Below are positions 44,501-53,218 of a stretch of 57,894 nucleotides of DNA, piece by piece. Numbering within the stretch: the stretch's first letter is position 1; each line of letters opens with the position of its first letter. The notes beneath the pieces were generated by a model. That model had not been told where the DNA came from. It did not search any database and saw nothing but the letters and a program-made list of their open reading frames with translations. This DNA comes from Ohessyouella blattaphilus (lineage in GTDB: Bacteria; Bacillota; Clostridia; Lachnospirales; Lachnospiraceae): contig NZ_JAMXOC010000021.1 in NCBI RefSeq assembly GCF_024721265.1, positions 1 to 57,894 on the forward strand, in the 5' to 3' direction. The translations under genes were made by a program, and so were the position numbers.

Positions 44501-47500
44501 CCCTTGTATCGGCGATCCTTTCTGATCCTTAAAGACAACGGTGTGTTTCACCTGACTCCATACAGCATACCAGGTCACATCTTCCGTAATTGTCTGCCGG
44601 GAATCCTCCGGAATATCCACCTCTCCTGCTAGCGCCTTTTCTTTCGTCGTAGCCCAGCCTAAGAAATTATAATTGTCAAACAATGGCTCCGGTACATTTT
44701 CGATAATTAATTGCTCGTCTTTTAGAAGGGTCAATTCTTTGCTTGTTCCTTGTTCTATTGCGCCCGCCGAACCATTCATATGATTAAACGTAACGGTCTT
44801 CGTATCTGGAGCCCACTGGGCAATATAGGTTGTATCCTTGGTAATCGGTATTCTTTCTTCCGCACCTTCTGGTGCAAAGATACTCTCTTGACTATGAATA
44901 ATCCCTGTTCCCACATCTAGCCAACCACTCAGCTGATAATGGGTTTTGCTCACTTCTACAAGCGTTGGCACATTTCCGTACCCCACCGTCTGGGTTAGGT
45001 TACCACTCTGGCTAGTCGCCCCATTCACTTCGAATACCACCTGCTGAGTAACGGTTGCAAATTCGGCTTCAAAAGTAACATCATCCTTTATTTTAAGGGT
45101 TTCCATCTGTTCTTGGGTGAACTCCGTTCCCACTGCAAAACCATTATTTTCACCAGTGGCTACCACTTTCCAACAACAAAACTCTTTGCCTGCTTCACCA
45201 CTCACCTGGGGATAGGCTACCGAAATGCCACCTTCTGTTTTTGGTATCTGGTATTTGGCTTCTCCTGTTCCGTCTAAATGATGAGAGTAGGCAACTTCTG
45301 CCACCTGCCCATCCCATATAGCTACAAAGAAAGCTGGTGCCTGAATCACGGTCTCTAGCATCTCTTCTGTACTGACAGCGGCAGCATCGTCTACATTCAA
45401 GTTAATCCAATTTAAAAGATCATGCCCTTGTAGTGTGGGAGCTGTAAAGCTATTTTGTAAAAACTCCGCCACGCTAACCTGATAGGGAATTTTAAGCTCT
45501 ATTTTTTCAACTTCATCCGCTAAGCCGCCGTTATAAAAGATGGTAACTGGATACTCGGTAATCTCCCACGAAGCATAATAAGTAGTATTACTCTCAAAGG
45601 TAAAGGTCCGCTCATCGTCACCGATAACCTCACCGGTCGCCGCTGCTTCTTCGCTTATCGCCCAGCCTAGGAACTGATAACCACTTCTTTCAGGTATCTT
45701 AATCTTAGAAAACTCAAACTCTGTACCAAAAGGTTGGCTATACGTCTTTTCATCGCCATCTCCATAACTGCCGCCGTTTCCAGCAAACACGACTGAAACT
45801 GCTGCCTCTCGCCAAACCGCCTGATACGTTCGCCCAATATTTACGCCGTCTTGCTGGTCAATGATGCGTACCTCTTCTTTACCAATACTACCCACTCCAT
45901 AAGTGATCCCTTCAAACGTCCAACCGACCAGCTCATAGCCGGCCTTTACTGGTGTCGGAATTGCTTCCGGATAGTCTTCTAGCTTCATATAGCGAGCGGC
46001 ATCCACCCATAGCAAGGTTTCTTCGCTTCCGCTAATCGAACCACCACTTGGATCAAAACCGATTTGCACGGGAACGTTATTGATGTTGAGCTCTGCCACC
46101 CTAGTCGTATAGGTAGGTGTCGGATTTGGAAAACGATAATTTCCATTATCCGTGGTAACGGTTGCCGTTACGGTATACTGCCCGGCTGCTGCCGGTGGCT
46201 GATCACTATCGTAACCGCCACCGTCTCGGCTTTGGTAGCGATAACTTACCTTTAATAGCGGATCTATCTTTAATAATTCGTAGAGATTTAGCTGCGCCTC
46301 ACCGCTCTGCGAGAACGTATTATACTCTAAATCCACGCTTTTCTTCGGAAAATCGATGGAATCAAGCTGATAAATTGCTCGCTCAATCTGAAAATCATAC
46401 AAACTACTCTCGCCCCGATAATTATGCTTTAGGACAGCTTTCACACCGGCTTTTACTTCTTCTGAGCTGGCATTCACATTATTGATGTACTCAAGAGTAT
46501 ACTCATCCGGCGCTAGAAGCTTTTTATTTCCGTCTTTTACCAAAAAGACTTGCGCTTCTGGGTAATAAGGAAGTCCTGAATACACATAAGACGGTGTAAT
46601 CTCGGTAAAGCTAAGCTGAAGCTCGTTCTCTGCAAGAGGGCCCGGGGTGATAACATACTTAACCGCTGTCTCTCTCCCGGTTGTAATTGCTTCGTAATGA
46701 GTCTGACCATCTCCCGGTGTAAATGTTGCGCAGACATAATAGGTACCCGCATTCGCCGGAGCCGAACCATCGGCTGCTCCCAGAGCAATTCCGTCTGCTG
46801 CCGTAGTCATCGCCGAACAATTTTCATTCGTATAATACGTATAGCGAATATTCGCTTCATCCACTTGGTTAAGAACGATTGAAGTGATCACTGGGTCTCT
46901 AAATGTAACCAAAAAGTCGCCTACTGATGGCATTGCCTTTTGCACCTCGCCGTTGTAGACCGCCGTTTTAGCTAGTCCAAATTCAACAAACGGCTCAAGA
47001 CCATAGATATTTGCGCGCAAAGTCGGTCCTGTCTGGGGCAGAGTATAATTGCGAATGCTACCGTCACCTAACTCATCTCTTAAAGAAACCCCTGAGACAT
47101 CCACCGTAACAAGTTTCGCTGTACCCGGTAAGGCATTATCAAAAGTTCCCGTTAGCACACCGGCTGTAAGTCCCACTTTACCAAGATCTGAAGCTGCCAC
47201 ACCGGTTATGGCTAGACTTCCTGTAATAGCAGCCCCCGTAGTACTATCATAATCTTTAGATAAAGCTGTAAGCCCTGATTTGTTCCAGGTCAATTCCTTC
47301 GGACGAATCTCTAATTCTTTGTTAATGATAATCGCATCCGCGCCTTCTGGAGTCACTTTTATCTGAACACTATAGTTTCCTGCTTTGATTGGCACTCCGT
47401 TCGTCAATTCACTACCACTAGCCGCATCATAACCTAGTACCTCGGTACTCGTGCCTTCGCTAGCTATTGGTAGCACATAGCTCTTTGGTCTGCCATCATA

Positions 47501-50329
47501 GACGTATGACTGGTTAAATAAATCCGGCATTGGAATAAATTCATGGGATAACTGAGACATATCCTTTGTAATGTTATCCTCAAGAGTAAAGCTTGAGGAA
47601 CCGCTCTTGCCAGCATATGGATTATTGCTTCTAAGAATATATTCGGAGAAGACGATCTCTAGCCGCGTACCATCAATCCCATACTTCACCACGTGAATAC
47701 CACTTGCTTCTGGCTTCTCACCGGTTTTTCCTAGACTCAAGGTAGCAGTCATCGTGGTCTGATATTCTGCAGATAACCCTGGGGCAAATGCAACATAGGC
47801 GCTTAAGCCTCCTTCTTTAATATCCGCTGGCGGGGTAATCGTGTATGTGTTTATCGTCCACCTAGCAAAAAGAGTTGCGCTCGCCACGTCTTTATTCCAC
47901 GCTTTCGCAGAGGTTCCGTCCGCCTTATAATAACAGCTGCCATCACTACCCGTGCTGTCATAATAGCCAATAAAGGTATAACCTTTCTTCGTCGGCGCTT
48001 TAAAGCTGGGAATTGCAGGCATATTAGCTGCATAGGTCGCTGTAACAGAAGAGGCGTGGCTAATCTCCCCGCCATTTCCGTCGAAGGTAATCGTACTTTT
48101 CTTCGGTATCCATCTAGCATAAAGGGTTGCACTTGTTACGTCTTTATCCCATGCTCTAACTGACTCTCCCGCACCCGAATAGTATTGCTTCGCCGTACCG
48201 GTCAGCGCGTCCCAATAACCATCGAAGGTATAACCCACTCGCGTCGGTGCCGTAATCGATGGCATGGCACTTCCATAGGTGGCATTTACCGCTGAAGTTC
48301 CCGAAGTTCCGCCTTGTTTGCTAAAAGAGACTGTAGCTACTTTCTTCGTCCATCTAGCGTATAGGGTAAGGTCGTCAAAATAGATCCAATGCCCGGAGGA
48401 ATCAATATAGGTTCTCGCATCTGTGGCATTAAATACTCCGTTTGCTTTGATTACCTGAGTGCCACTGGTCGTTGAAGTTGTATTGTAATACCCCTGGAAG
48501 GTGTGGCCAACAAGAACTGGCACACGACTAGCCGTATCTGCCTGATAATACCTTACAAAAAAGTCACTAGGGCTAGTAACCGTCTCGCTAACACCTGCCG
48601 GCCGATTGCCATTAAGAGTTATATAATAAGCTGAGTTGGAGGTATAACTACTGCTATAAATAGTCGAAGCATTCCCCCCATAGCCACTGCCAGAGCCTGC
48701 TGTGTGGGTAACACTCGCTTCCGTCGATTTATAAATCAATCCACCATAACCGCCGCTACCAGCTGTACCGCCAGAGCCACCAGAGCCACCCCAATAAGAA
48801 CCTACATAAGCTTTTGTTCCTGAACCACTAAAACCACCGACAACTCCGCCACTGCCGCCACCGCCATTTAAGTAAGAGTAGCCGCTGCTGTTGTAATACG
48901 TGCCACCGGCTCCGCCGCTACCACCGGCGCCAGCGCCACCGCCGCCGCCACCGATCCCGGCTCCAGCTCCCGAATAGCCACCGCCGCCACCACCGCCGCC
49001 GGCTCCACCGGAATAATCATTTTTAAAGCCACTACCGGCATCGTTTTTCGTATTTCCGGTGCTACCGCCATAGCTGCCTCTCGCTCCACCAGCTCCGCCA
49101 GTACCATAGACAATCATCTTGTCCAGTACACGCAACTCTCCGATTGAGCCACCGCCGCCGCCACTACCACCGGCTGCACCTGGATTTCCGTCTTGTCTAG
49201 CTGTCCCTGTATCTGAATACACGCGCGTATAATACGTTGTTCCGCCACTAGCGCCGCCACTACCGCCGCCACCGCCGATACCAGCGCCGCCACCGCCGCC
49301 GCCGTAGCCGCCAGCACCGCCTGAGCTACCGTTAATTACATTCTCACCCTTATTAAAGTAAGCATCATATAGGCCTGATGAGCCACTCGCCGAGGCGGCT
49401 CCGGCCCCACCATAAGCATAGAGTTCACCGCCTCCCCTAATGTACAGATAATGCCCATTAGGAAGATAGATACCAGCGCCGCCGCCCGTTCTACCCGAGC
49501 CGGCCCCACCATAGACATACAGTCTTTTCCCCGTAGGAATAAAAATAACCGCTGGGTTAGTACTAGAAGTGGCATTCACCCTTAAACCGTGAGCACCAGA
49601 TGAAGCCCGAATAGTTACGGCAGTATCATTAATGGTGTAGACCCTTCCTCCAGATAAAGTAGTACCCGCGCTACTTGACGTCAGTACAGTAGCACTAGTC
49701 GTTCGCGAAGTTCCATAAATCGTATAGACAGAAAAGTGAGTCGTTTTAAATTCATACGTATCGCCTTTAACGCTTCCAGGCATATGGGTAGCTTTCCCCG
49801 TATCATCAATGTGATAGACTCTTACGCTCTCTTTAGCCATTTCCTCTGGGATGGCCACCCGCACAGCCACTTGAGCTGCTGGCTGAATTTCTTTATCGTT
49901 CTTTTTTAGTGTTATATCTAAAGGCACACAAAGACCGCCCTGAGTACCACCGGCCTCTTCCGCAATCGCCAAAAGAGAGGCATAGTCAAGGCTCTGCTCG
50001 CTATTACTGTCGCCACCGTCGCTACCAACATCAAGCACCGAGATATCTTCGCTTATTAAAGCCTGATAACTCCTTTCGTCAACCGTCTCGCCACTAACAG
50101 GTGCGACTTCTTCTCTAGCTTTACTAGATGTTACCTTAAGGGGGGTAACCACCACCTGAGTGTCCTCTGGTAATACCTTCTTATTTGAAGCCGTAACCAT
50201 TACCCCCAGTGCCGTATCCTCACTGGTAAAACTCACTCTGTTTTTCCAGTAAAAACCGCACCCTAATAGGACGATTCCCAATATCAAAATCGCCCCCAAG
50301 ATAACCACTTTACTTTTTATTTTTCTCAT
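41564..50329 (-). CDS. Giant surface protein: Gly-rich block plus about 18 InlB-type repeats
   Basis: At 2,921 residues this is the largest gene. It starts with a hydrophobic segment (7-24) ending LLGCGFYW, which could be a membrane anchor or a lipoprotein signal. Residues about 260-545 are glycine-rich (runs such as GGGGGGAGIGGGGGSGG). About 18 Listeria-Bacteroides (InlB B/Flg_new) repeats follow, each ending near YARW or a variant. A YDG/MBG-type block interrupts them at about 990-1490. A PTPETTPVPTPAP linker, a small beta domain and a C-terminal membrane helix with a basic tail end the protein. No LPxTG is present. It is likely an adhesin or matrix protein. Confidence 0.9.
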   Translation of the reverse strand: MRKIKSKVVILGAILILGIVLLGCGFYWKNRVSFTSEDTALGVMVTASNKKVLPEDTQVVVTPLKVTSSKAREEVAPVSGETVDERSYQALISEDISVLDVGSDGGDSNSEQSLDYASLLAIAEEAGGTQGGLCVPLDITLKKNDKEIQPAAQVAVRVAIPEEMAKESVRVYHIDDTGKATHMPGSVKGDTYEFKTTHFSVYTIYGTSRTTSATVLTSSSAGTTLSGGRVYTINDTAVTIRASSGAHGLRVNATSSTNPAVIFIPTGKRLYVYGGAGSGRTGGGAGIYLPNGHYLYIRGGGELYAYGGAGAASASGSSGLYDAYFNKGENVINGSSGGAGGYGGGGGGAGIGGGGGSGGASGGTTYYTRVYSDTGTARQDGNPGAAGGSGGGGGSIGELRVLDKMIVYGTGGAGGARGSYGGSTGNTKNDAGSGFKNDYSGGAGGGGGGGGYSGAGAGIGGGGGGAGAGGSGGAGGTYYNSSGYSYLNGGGGSGGVVGGFSGSGTKAYVGSYWGGSGGSGGTAGSGGYGGLIYKSTEASVTHTAGSGSGYGGNASTIYSSSYTSNSAYYITLNGNRPAGVSETVTSPSDFFVRYYQADTASRVPVLVGHTFQGYYNTTSTTSGTQVIKANGVFNATDARTYIDSSGHWIYFDDLTLYARWTKKVATVSFSKQGGTSGTSAVNATYGSAMPSITAPTRVGYTFDGYWDALTGTAKQYYSGAGESVRAWDKDVTSATLYARWIPKKSTITFDGNGGEISHASSVTATYAANMPAIPSFKAPTKKGYTFIGYYDSTGSDGSCYYKADGTSAKAWNKDVASATLFARWTINTYTITPPADIKEGGLSAYVAFAPGLSAEYQTTMTATLSLGKTGEKPEASGIHVVKYGIDGTRLEIVFSEYILRSNNPYAGKSGSSSFTLEDNITKDMSQLSHEFIPMPDLFNQSYVYDGRPKSYVLPIASEGTSTEVLGYDAASGSELTNGVPIKAGNYSVQIKVTPEGADAIIINKELEIRPKELTWNKSGLTALSKDYDSTTGAAITGSLAITGVAASDLGKVGLTAGVLTGTFDNALPGTAKLVTVDVSGVSLRDELGDGSIRNYTLPQTGPTLRANIYGLEPFVEFGLAKTAVYNGEVQKAMPSVGDFLVTFRDPVITSIVLNQVDEANIRYTYYTNENCSAMTTAADGIALGAADGSAPANAGTYYVCATFTPGDGQTHYEAITTGRETAVKYVITPGPLAENELQLSFTEITPSYVYSGLPYYPEAQVFLVKDGNKKLLAPDEYTLEYINNVNASSEEVKAGVKAVLKHNYRGESSLYDFQIERAIYQLDSIDFPKKSVDLEYNTFSQSGEAQLNLYELLKIDPLLKVSYRYQSRDGGGYDSDQPPAAAGQYTVTATVTTDNGNYRFPNPTPTYTTRVAELNINNVPVQIGFDPSGGSISGSEETLLWVDAARYMKLEDYPEAIPTPVKAGYELVGWTFEGITYGVGSIGKEEVRIIDQQDGVNIGRTYQAVWREAAVSVVFAGNGGSYGDGDEKTYSQPFGTEFEFSKIKIPERSGYQFLGWAISEEAAATGEVIGDDERTFTFESNTTYYASWEITEYPVTIFYNGGLADEVEKIELKIPYQVSVAEFLQNSFTAPTLQGHDLLNWINLNVDDAAAVSTEEMLETVIQAPAFFVAIWDGQVAEVAYSHHLDGTGEAKYQIPKTEGGISVAYPQVSGEAGKEFCCWKVVATGENNGFAVGTEFTQEQMETLKIKDDVTFEAEFATVTQQVVFEVNGATSQSGNLTQTVGYGNVPTLVEVSKTHYQLSGWLDVGTGIIHSQESIFAPEGAEERIPITKDTTYIAQWAPDTKTVTFNHMNGSAGAIEQGTSKELTLLKDEQLIIENVPEPLFDNYNFLGWATTKEKALAGEVDIPEDSRQTITEDVTWYAVWSQVKHTVVFKDQKGSPIQGAEYSIAHNTTLGDNQVSEVQPPEQAGERFVYWSISNAEQTINLETWQQVASYPITKDVGFTAVYEEVRYRLEFEAFPGVSGTGPSIQTRSYGTEVLLSEYRQPTPRMGYEFKYWADAPISKEKPEGGAPVTVHDFKTDLTVYAIYAKGEVEYELIHMQEASEYTSEDDRYAVNETEVKKGRLDELVDIVNEIRTYSGFTTDYTKTVYQTSGLLPGQWLDEPLSIQADGSLKIRIYYLRNTHPVIYQVANEDSIQGAPTYDKTQEHAYGTTVVVQGEPSVGGSPFKGYTFSGWQTTDDIYIKGSGGSEMQSFLMPDEQVAFSGMWQVNLGNIVFELNGGSGDFGDIECGSDTSVTLPTAVPTRESATFTGWLYKDTSGNEQVYEAGEQFVMPRIDPGEKVTLKATWTYVQGSLAFDLRGAVDEIGDFAPLVVGSEETVTLPLEEPVLADAAFAGWLDRDGRGKDGENGEPWLPGEIFTLPVLAEGETYTLIAKWEREDRSYRVYYDAEGIQDETPYQENDKVQITSQIPTKEGYAFVGWSDVAGNRFAPGAEFAMPKGDVNFRAVWFEENQVYKITYNTNGGSPEVIEEGLFYEAGTTATVTQTTPELAEYLFSGWLDPVSNTVYQSGASFLIGGQTELIAQWEKAPVPVVISYDTEGLGTPPIPENAVAGQRIVLPDIDVEKEGHVFTGWCEKVLEPIHAASVMARSEEPQGTIYAVGSSYVVPEYNVTFYPVWRTEGYTVKYVLDGGWLPENAPSGYIYGEYENGFSIPLPERPEYTFAGWYADASYALAKGRIEATDAENLVFYAKWDYTPTPVPTPETTPVPTPAPNASTSSGQVETTTQANGDVLNKVTITSDESPEKETGDKTDKLVLTLRLEGGLLKVWLTPAGQRLVEVSADKGYKLKTVAEEGKTLKQKSDGYYYLGEDAEGVVEVAFAKSSVSFSWHWLIYILCLVIGYLLHIIKNKVLVKIGDRRKSQ

Positions 50330-50404
50330 AAAACCTCACTCCCTATAGACTGTCCCTCTTAATTCTTCTATTATAAACGCCGAGATATAACAAAAATAGA
50401 CACC

Positions 50405-50439
50405 GAACGGGCTGAAACCCTTTAGATTTCAGCCCGTTC
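50405..50439 (-). terminator. Hairpin after the response-regulator gene
   Basis: GAACGGGCTGAAA (50405-50417) pairs with its mirror at 50427-50439. On the minus strand it is followed by GGTGTCTATTTTT, 14 bases after the regulator stop. It separates the two-component operon from the giant gene. Confidence 0.8.
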
Positions 50440-50452
50440 ACATGTTTTACTC

Positions 50453-51241
50453 TTATTGAAGCCTACTCAGATACCCTGTAACCGTTTCACCCCAACTATA
50501 CTCACTCATATACTCTTCCACATGATGCTTCATGTAGTCTTCGTCCTCTAAACATTCATAGTAATCGCAAGAGAACTTTGAGGTATCTACCGCTAGGCTA
50601 TTCCAGCTTCTCTTAATTAGGTAGCCAATCCCCGCCTCCTCTAAGAGCTTTATCAACTGAGAGATAACCCGTTGGGTCTGAGTTCTTACCGAGTGATTAT
50701 ACTCCTTATCCTCCCAGAGAATAGCGGCTATTTCCGCACTACTGATTCCCGCCCCCCGTTTATGCACAAGGTAAGCTAGCAGCTCTTTCGGTTTTGCCCA
50801 GGAAATAAGTAATGCTTCCCCGTTAACGAATATACCAAAACCACCAAAGCACTTAATCCTTATCTGCTTGTCCGGCCATACCTTAAGGGGATTGCGAAGC
50901 CTCGTAAGCTCTAGATCGATAGCCCTAGCATCCGCCGGCTTCATAATATACCCACTAGCAGCTAGGCTAAATGCCTCAAGGGCAAATTCTTGATAGCCGG
51001 TAACAAACAAAATATTTGTCTTCTCATTAATCTCCAACAAGCGTTTTGCCAGCTCAATTCCGTGGATTTCGGCCATATTAATATCCAAAAAAGCCACGTC
51101 GACACGGTTTTCCTTGGCGTATTGAAGAGCCTCTTTCGCTGTCAAAAAGCTGGAAAGCTGGCACTCTGGTCTAGCCTCCCATATCGCTTTTTCTAACATC
51201 CTTAAGGCCGGTCTTTCATCATCTACAGCAATAAAATTCAT
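50453..51241 (-). CDS. Response regulator with SARP/BTAD-like output region
   Basis: The 262 residues have a CheY-like receiver (1-120): acidic pair VDDE at the start, phospho-acceptor Asp53 in FLDINM, and Lys in IMKPAD. The output is not a plain HTH: IRIKCFGGFGIFVNGEALLISWAKPKELLAYLVHKRG through SVRTQTQRVISQLIKLLEEAG (about 130-215) is the winged helix of the SARP/Trans_reg_C type, with a shortened tail. The ATG at 51241 overlaps the kinase stop (TGATG) with AAGGAGG upstream, so the pair is co-translated. Confidence 0.9.
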   Translation of the reverse strand: MNFIAVDDERPALRMLEKAIWEARPECQLSSFLTAKEALQYAKENRVDVAFLDINMAEIHGIELAKRLLEINEKTNILFVTGYQEFALEAFSLAASGYIMKPADARAIDLELTRLRNPLKVWPDKQIRIKCFGGFGIFVNGEALLISWAKPKELLAYLVHKRGAGISSAEIAAILWEDKEYNHSVRTQTQRVISQLIKLLEEAGIGYLIKRSWNSLAVDTSKFSCDYYECLEDEDYMKHHVEEYMSEYSWGETVTGYLSRLQ

Positions 51242-53106
51242 CACACGCCTCCTTTCGGAAGAGAAATTACAACTTGCGTACCCTTACCTAATTCGCTTTT
51301 TATCTCAACGCTGCCACCGCACTTAGCCTCTAGACGATGACGCACGTTTTTAATCCCCACGTGAATCCCGTCATTATCCGTAACTAACTCAGGGTCAAAG
51401 CCGACACCGTCATCCTCAATAGCAATCCGCCAAGCCTCTTTATCTTCCCATGAACGAATGCGAATCCTGCCCCCTTGCGTCCGGCGCATAATTCCATGCT
51501 GTATCCCATTCTCGACAATCGGTTGAATCGTCAACGCTGGTAGCATAAAATCACTAGCCAAGATGTCGTACTCCACCTGCAGACGCTCCTCATAGCGCCG
51601 CTCCTCCAAGGATAAATAGGTACGCACATGCTCTAGTTCCTTAGTAAAAGGAATCAGACGCTTATCTGTCAAAGAGTTAAGATTCACTCTTAAGTACTTA
51701 GAAAACTCGCCAATGGCCTGTTCCGCTTGCTGCGGGTCGCGACTACATAAATCTTGAATGGCTAGCAGCGAATTATAGAGAAAATGAGGCTGAATCTGAG
51801 ATATCATAATCGAAACTCGACTTTCCATCAATTCTGACTTTTGTCGCTCTACTTGCCGCGTCAACTCGGCTTCTTGACTCTTTAGCTTCTCCACCGTAGC
51901 CAAAATAGTAGCCGTCATTAAAAACAAGGAAAAGGCAACCATCAGAGGCTGGGTAAGTGAGAAATGAAGCCAAGACAGGCGCAAGCGAAAAAAACCGGTA
52001 TCCCAGACAAAAGCAAAGATAGCCAGTCCTGCCCCTGCTAGCATGATTTTCTGGGAAAAATCGATTTTTCGTCCCCTGATAGCTAGAATAATCGCTAGGA
52101 CTAAGACACCTAGTAACAGATGAATCAATTGGTTCGTGTAGCGAGTATGTCCTAGGAACGTCCGCCAAGGAAGAACGATAACTGCCACCACGCCGACCAC
52201 GCAAATACCTATCTCCGTTAGACGTAGCCACTTAGGGATAGTCCCCGGAAAAGCTTCCGTATATATCAGCACAAGCAAAAGTAGCGTCAAAGGTCCCGTA
52301 ATAATCTCTAGCTTATACACCAAGGACCATTCTAAGAAGGGCATCAGGGTTAGTAGCGGTTTTGTACTCGTTAGGCTTGTCCGAATCCCCCATACCACTG
52401 CCAAAAGCGCAAGCCAACCATTCACCCTATAACTAGGCAAGACCAATAATAGCAGGAGACCAATAAGCATCAAAATAACATCCCAAGCCATTACCACCAC
52501 TGCTGTCAGCGTTTGGCGGACATAGCTGGTACGCATGTATTCGTAATCACCAATTTTCCAACTCATCCCACTAGAAGAATCAATATTTGCATAGCTACTA
52601 GTCTGAATAAGGATTTCAATCACCCCGTCATGAGGTTCAGCACTAAACAAGCGGAAAGACTCACTGGCCTCTTCCTCTTCAGCTGTTAAGCCAATCTTCC
52701 CTTCATCGAAGAGCCACTTTCCATTCAGATATAAGGAGCTAGCATAATTAACCGAATAGCCGCTAATCCCGTACTGCTGATTATCAGGTACCAAAACCCG
52801 AATCCGCATCGTACAAATGCCTGTCTCCTCTGGCACATTCCCCACTTGAATATTTTCGCTTTTGGCAAACTCTTCTGGCGATAGAAACGCCCCAGGTACG
52901 TATTCTACTGTACGAGAAATTTGTGCCATCTGCCTTTCAAGATTAAGCTCACGCAAATCAAACGTTCCCGTATCAGACTCAACTAACACCTGGCGATTCA
53001 TATTCTGCACTTGCCAAAGTCCCAAACACAGCAAGGCAAAGAACACCAAGAGCACCACCAACATATATTCCGATCTCTTTTTTGACAAAACCATCCCCCG
53101 TTCCAT
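51241..53106 (-). CDS. LytS/YesM-type sensor histidine kinase
   Basis: The 621 residues have an N-terminal membrane helix (about 15-32), an extracellular jelly-roll-like domain (40-200, 7TMR-DISM-like, with SLYLNGKWLFDEGKIG), about seven membrane helices (200-405), a short coiled coil, the His_kinase domain with the phospho-acceptor His near 441 in SQIQPHFLYNSL, and an ATPase domain (VENGIQHGI, DDGVGFDP). The external domain could sense a carbohydrate or wall fragment. A TTG six codons into the frame has the better-spaced GGGGG site, so the true start may be slightly shorter. Confidence 0.9.
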   Translation of the reverse strand: MERGMVLSKKRSEYMLVVLLVFFALLCLGLWQVQNMNRQVLVESDTGTFDLRELNLERQMAQISRTVEYVPGAFLSPEEFAKSENIQVGNVPEETGICTMRIRVLVPDNQQYGISGYSVNYASSLYLNGKWLFDEGKIGLTAEEEEASESFRLFSAEPHDGVIEILIQTSSYANIDSSSGMSWKIGDYEYMRTSYVRQTLTAVVVMAWDVILMLIGLLLLLVLPSYRVNGWLALLAVVWGIRTSLTSTKPLLTLMPFLEWSLVYKLEIITGPLTLLLLVLIYTEAFPGTIPKWLRLTEIGICVVGVVAVIVLPWRTFLGHTRYTNQLIHLLLGVLVLAIILAIRGRKIDFSQKIMLAGAGLAIFAFVWDTGFFRLRLSWLHFSLTQPLMVAFSLFLMTATILATVEKLKSQEAELTRQVERQKSELMESRVSIMISQIQPHFLYNSLLAIQDLCSRDPQQAEQAIGEFSKYLRVNLNSLTDKRLIPFTKELEHVRTYLSLEERRYEERLQVEYDILASDFMLPALTIQPIVENGIQHGIMRRTQGGRIRIRSWEDKEAWRIAIEDDGVGFDPELVTDNDGIHVGIKNVRHRLEAKCGGSVEIKSELGKGTQVVISLPKGGV

Positions 53107-53177
53107 TCGTTTTGTGAATTGATTTTACCATAATTAACATATTTTCCACAATACAAACAAACAGGTATCGCAAAACA

Positions 53178-53196
53178 AGGAGCCCTTAAGGCTCCT
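53178..53196 (-). terminator. Terminator after the AraC-GyrI gene
   Basis: AGGAGCC-CTTAA-GGCTCCT, followed on the minus strand by TGTTTTG, lies 22 bases after the stop codon. Confidence 0.75.
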
Positions 53197-53218
53197 CGCT
53201 TACACTTTCCCTATTCGC

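Noticed and set aside
48690-49550. Repetitive GC-rich tract as a CRISPR array or satellite repeat
   Set aside because: There are no regular repeat-spacer units; the pattern is explained by glycine codons of the giant protein, and the antisense frames there are shadows.
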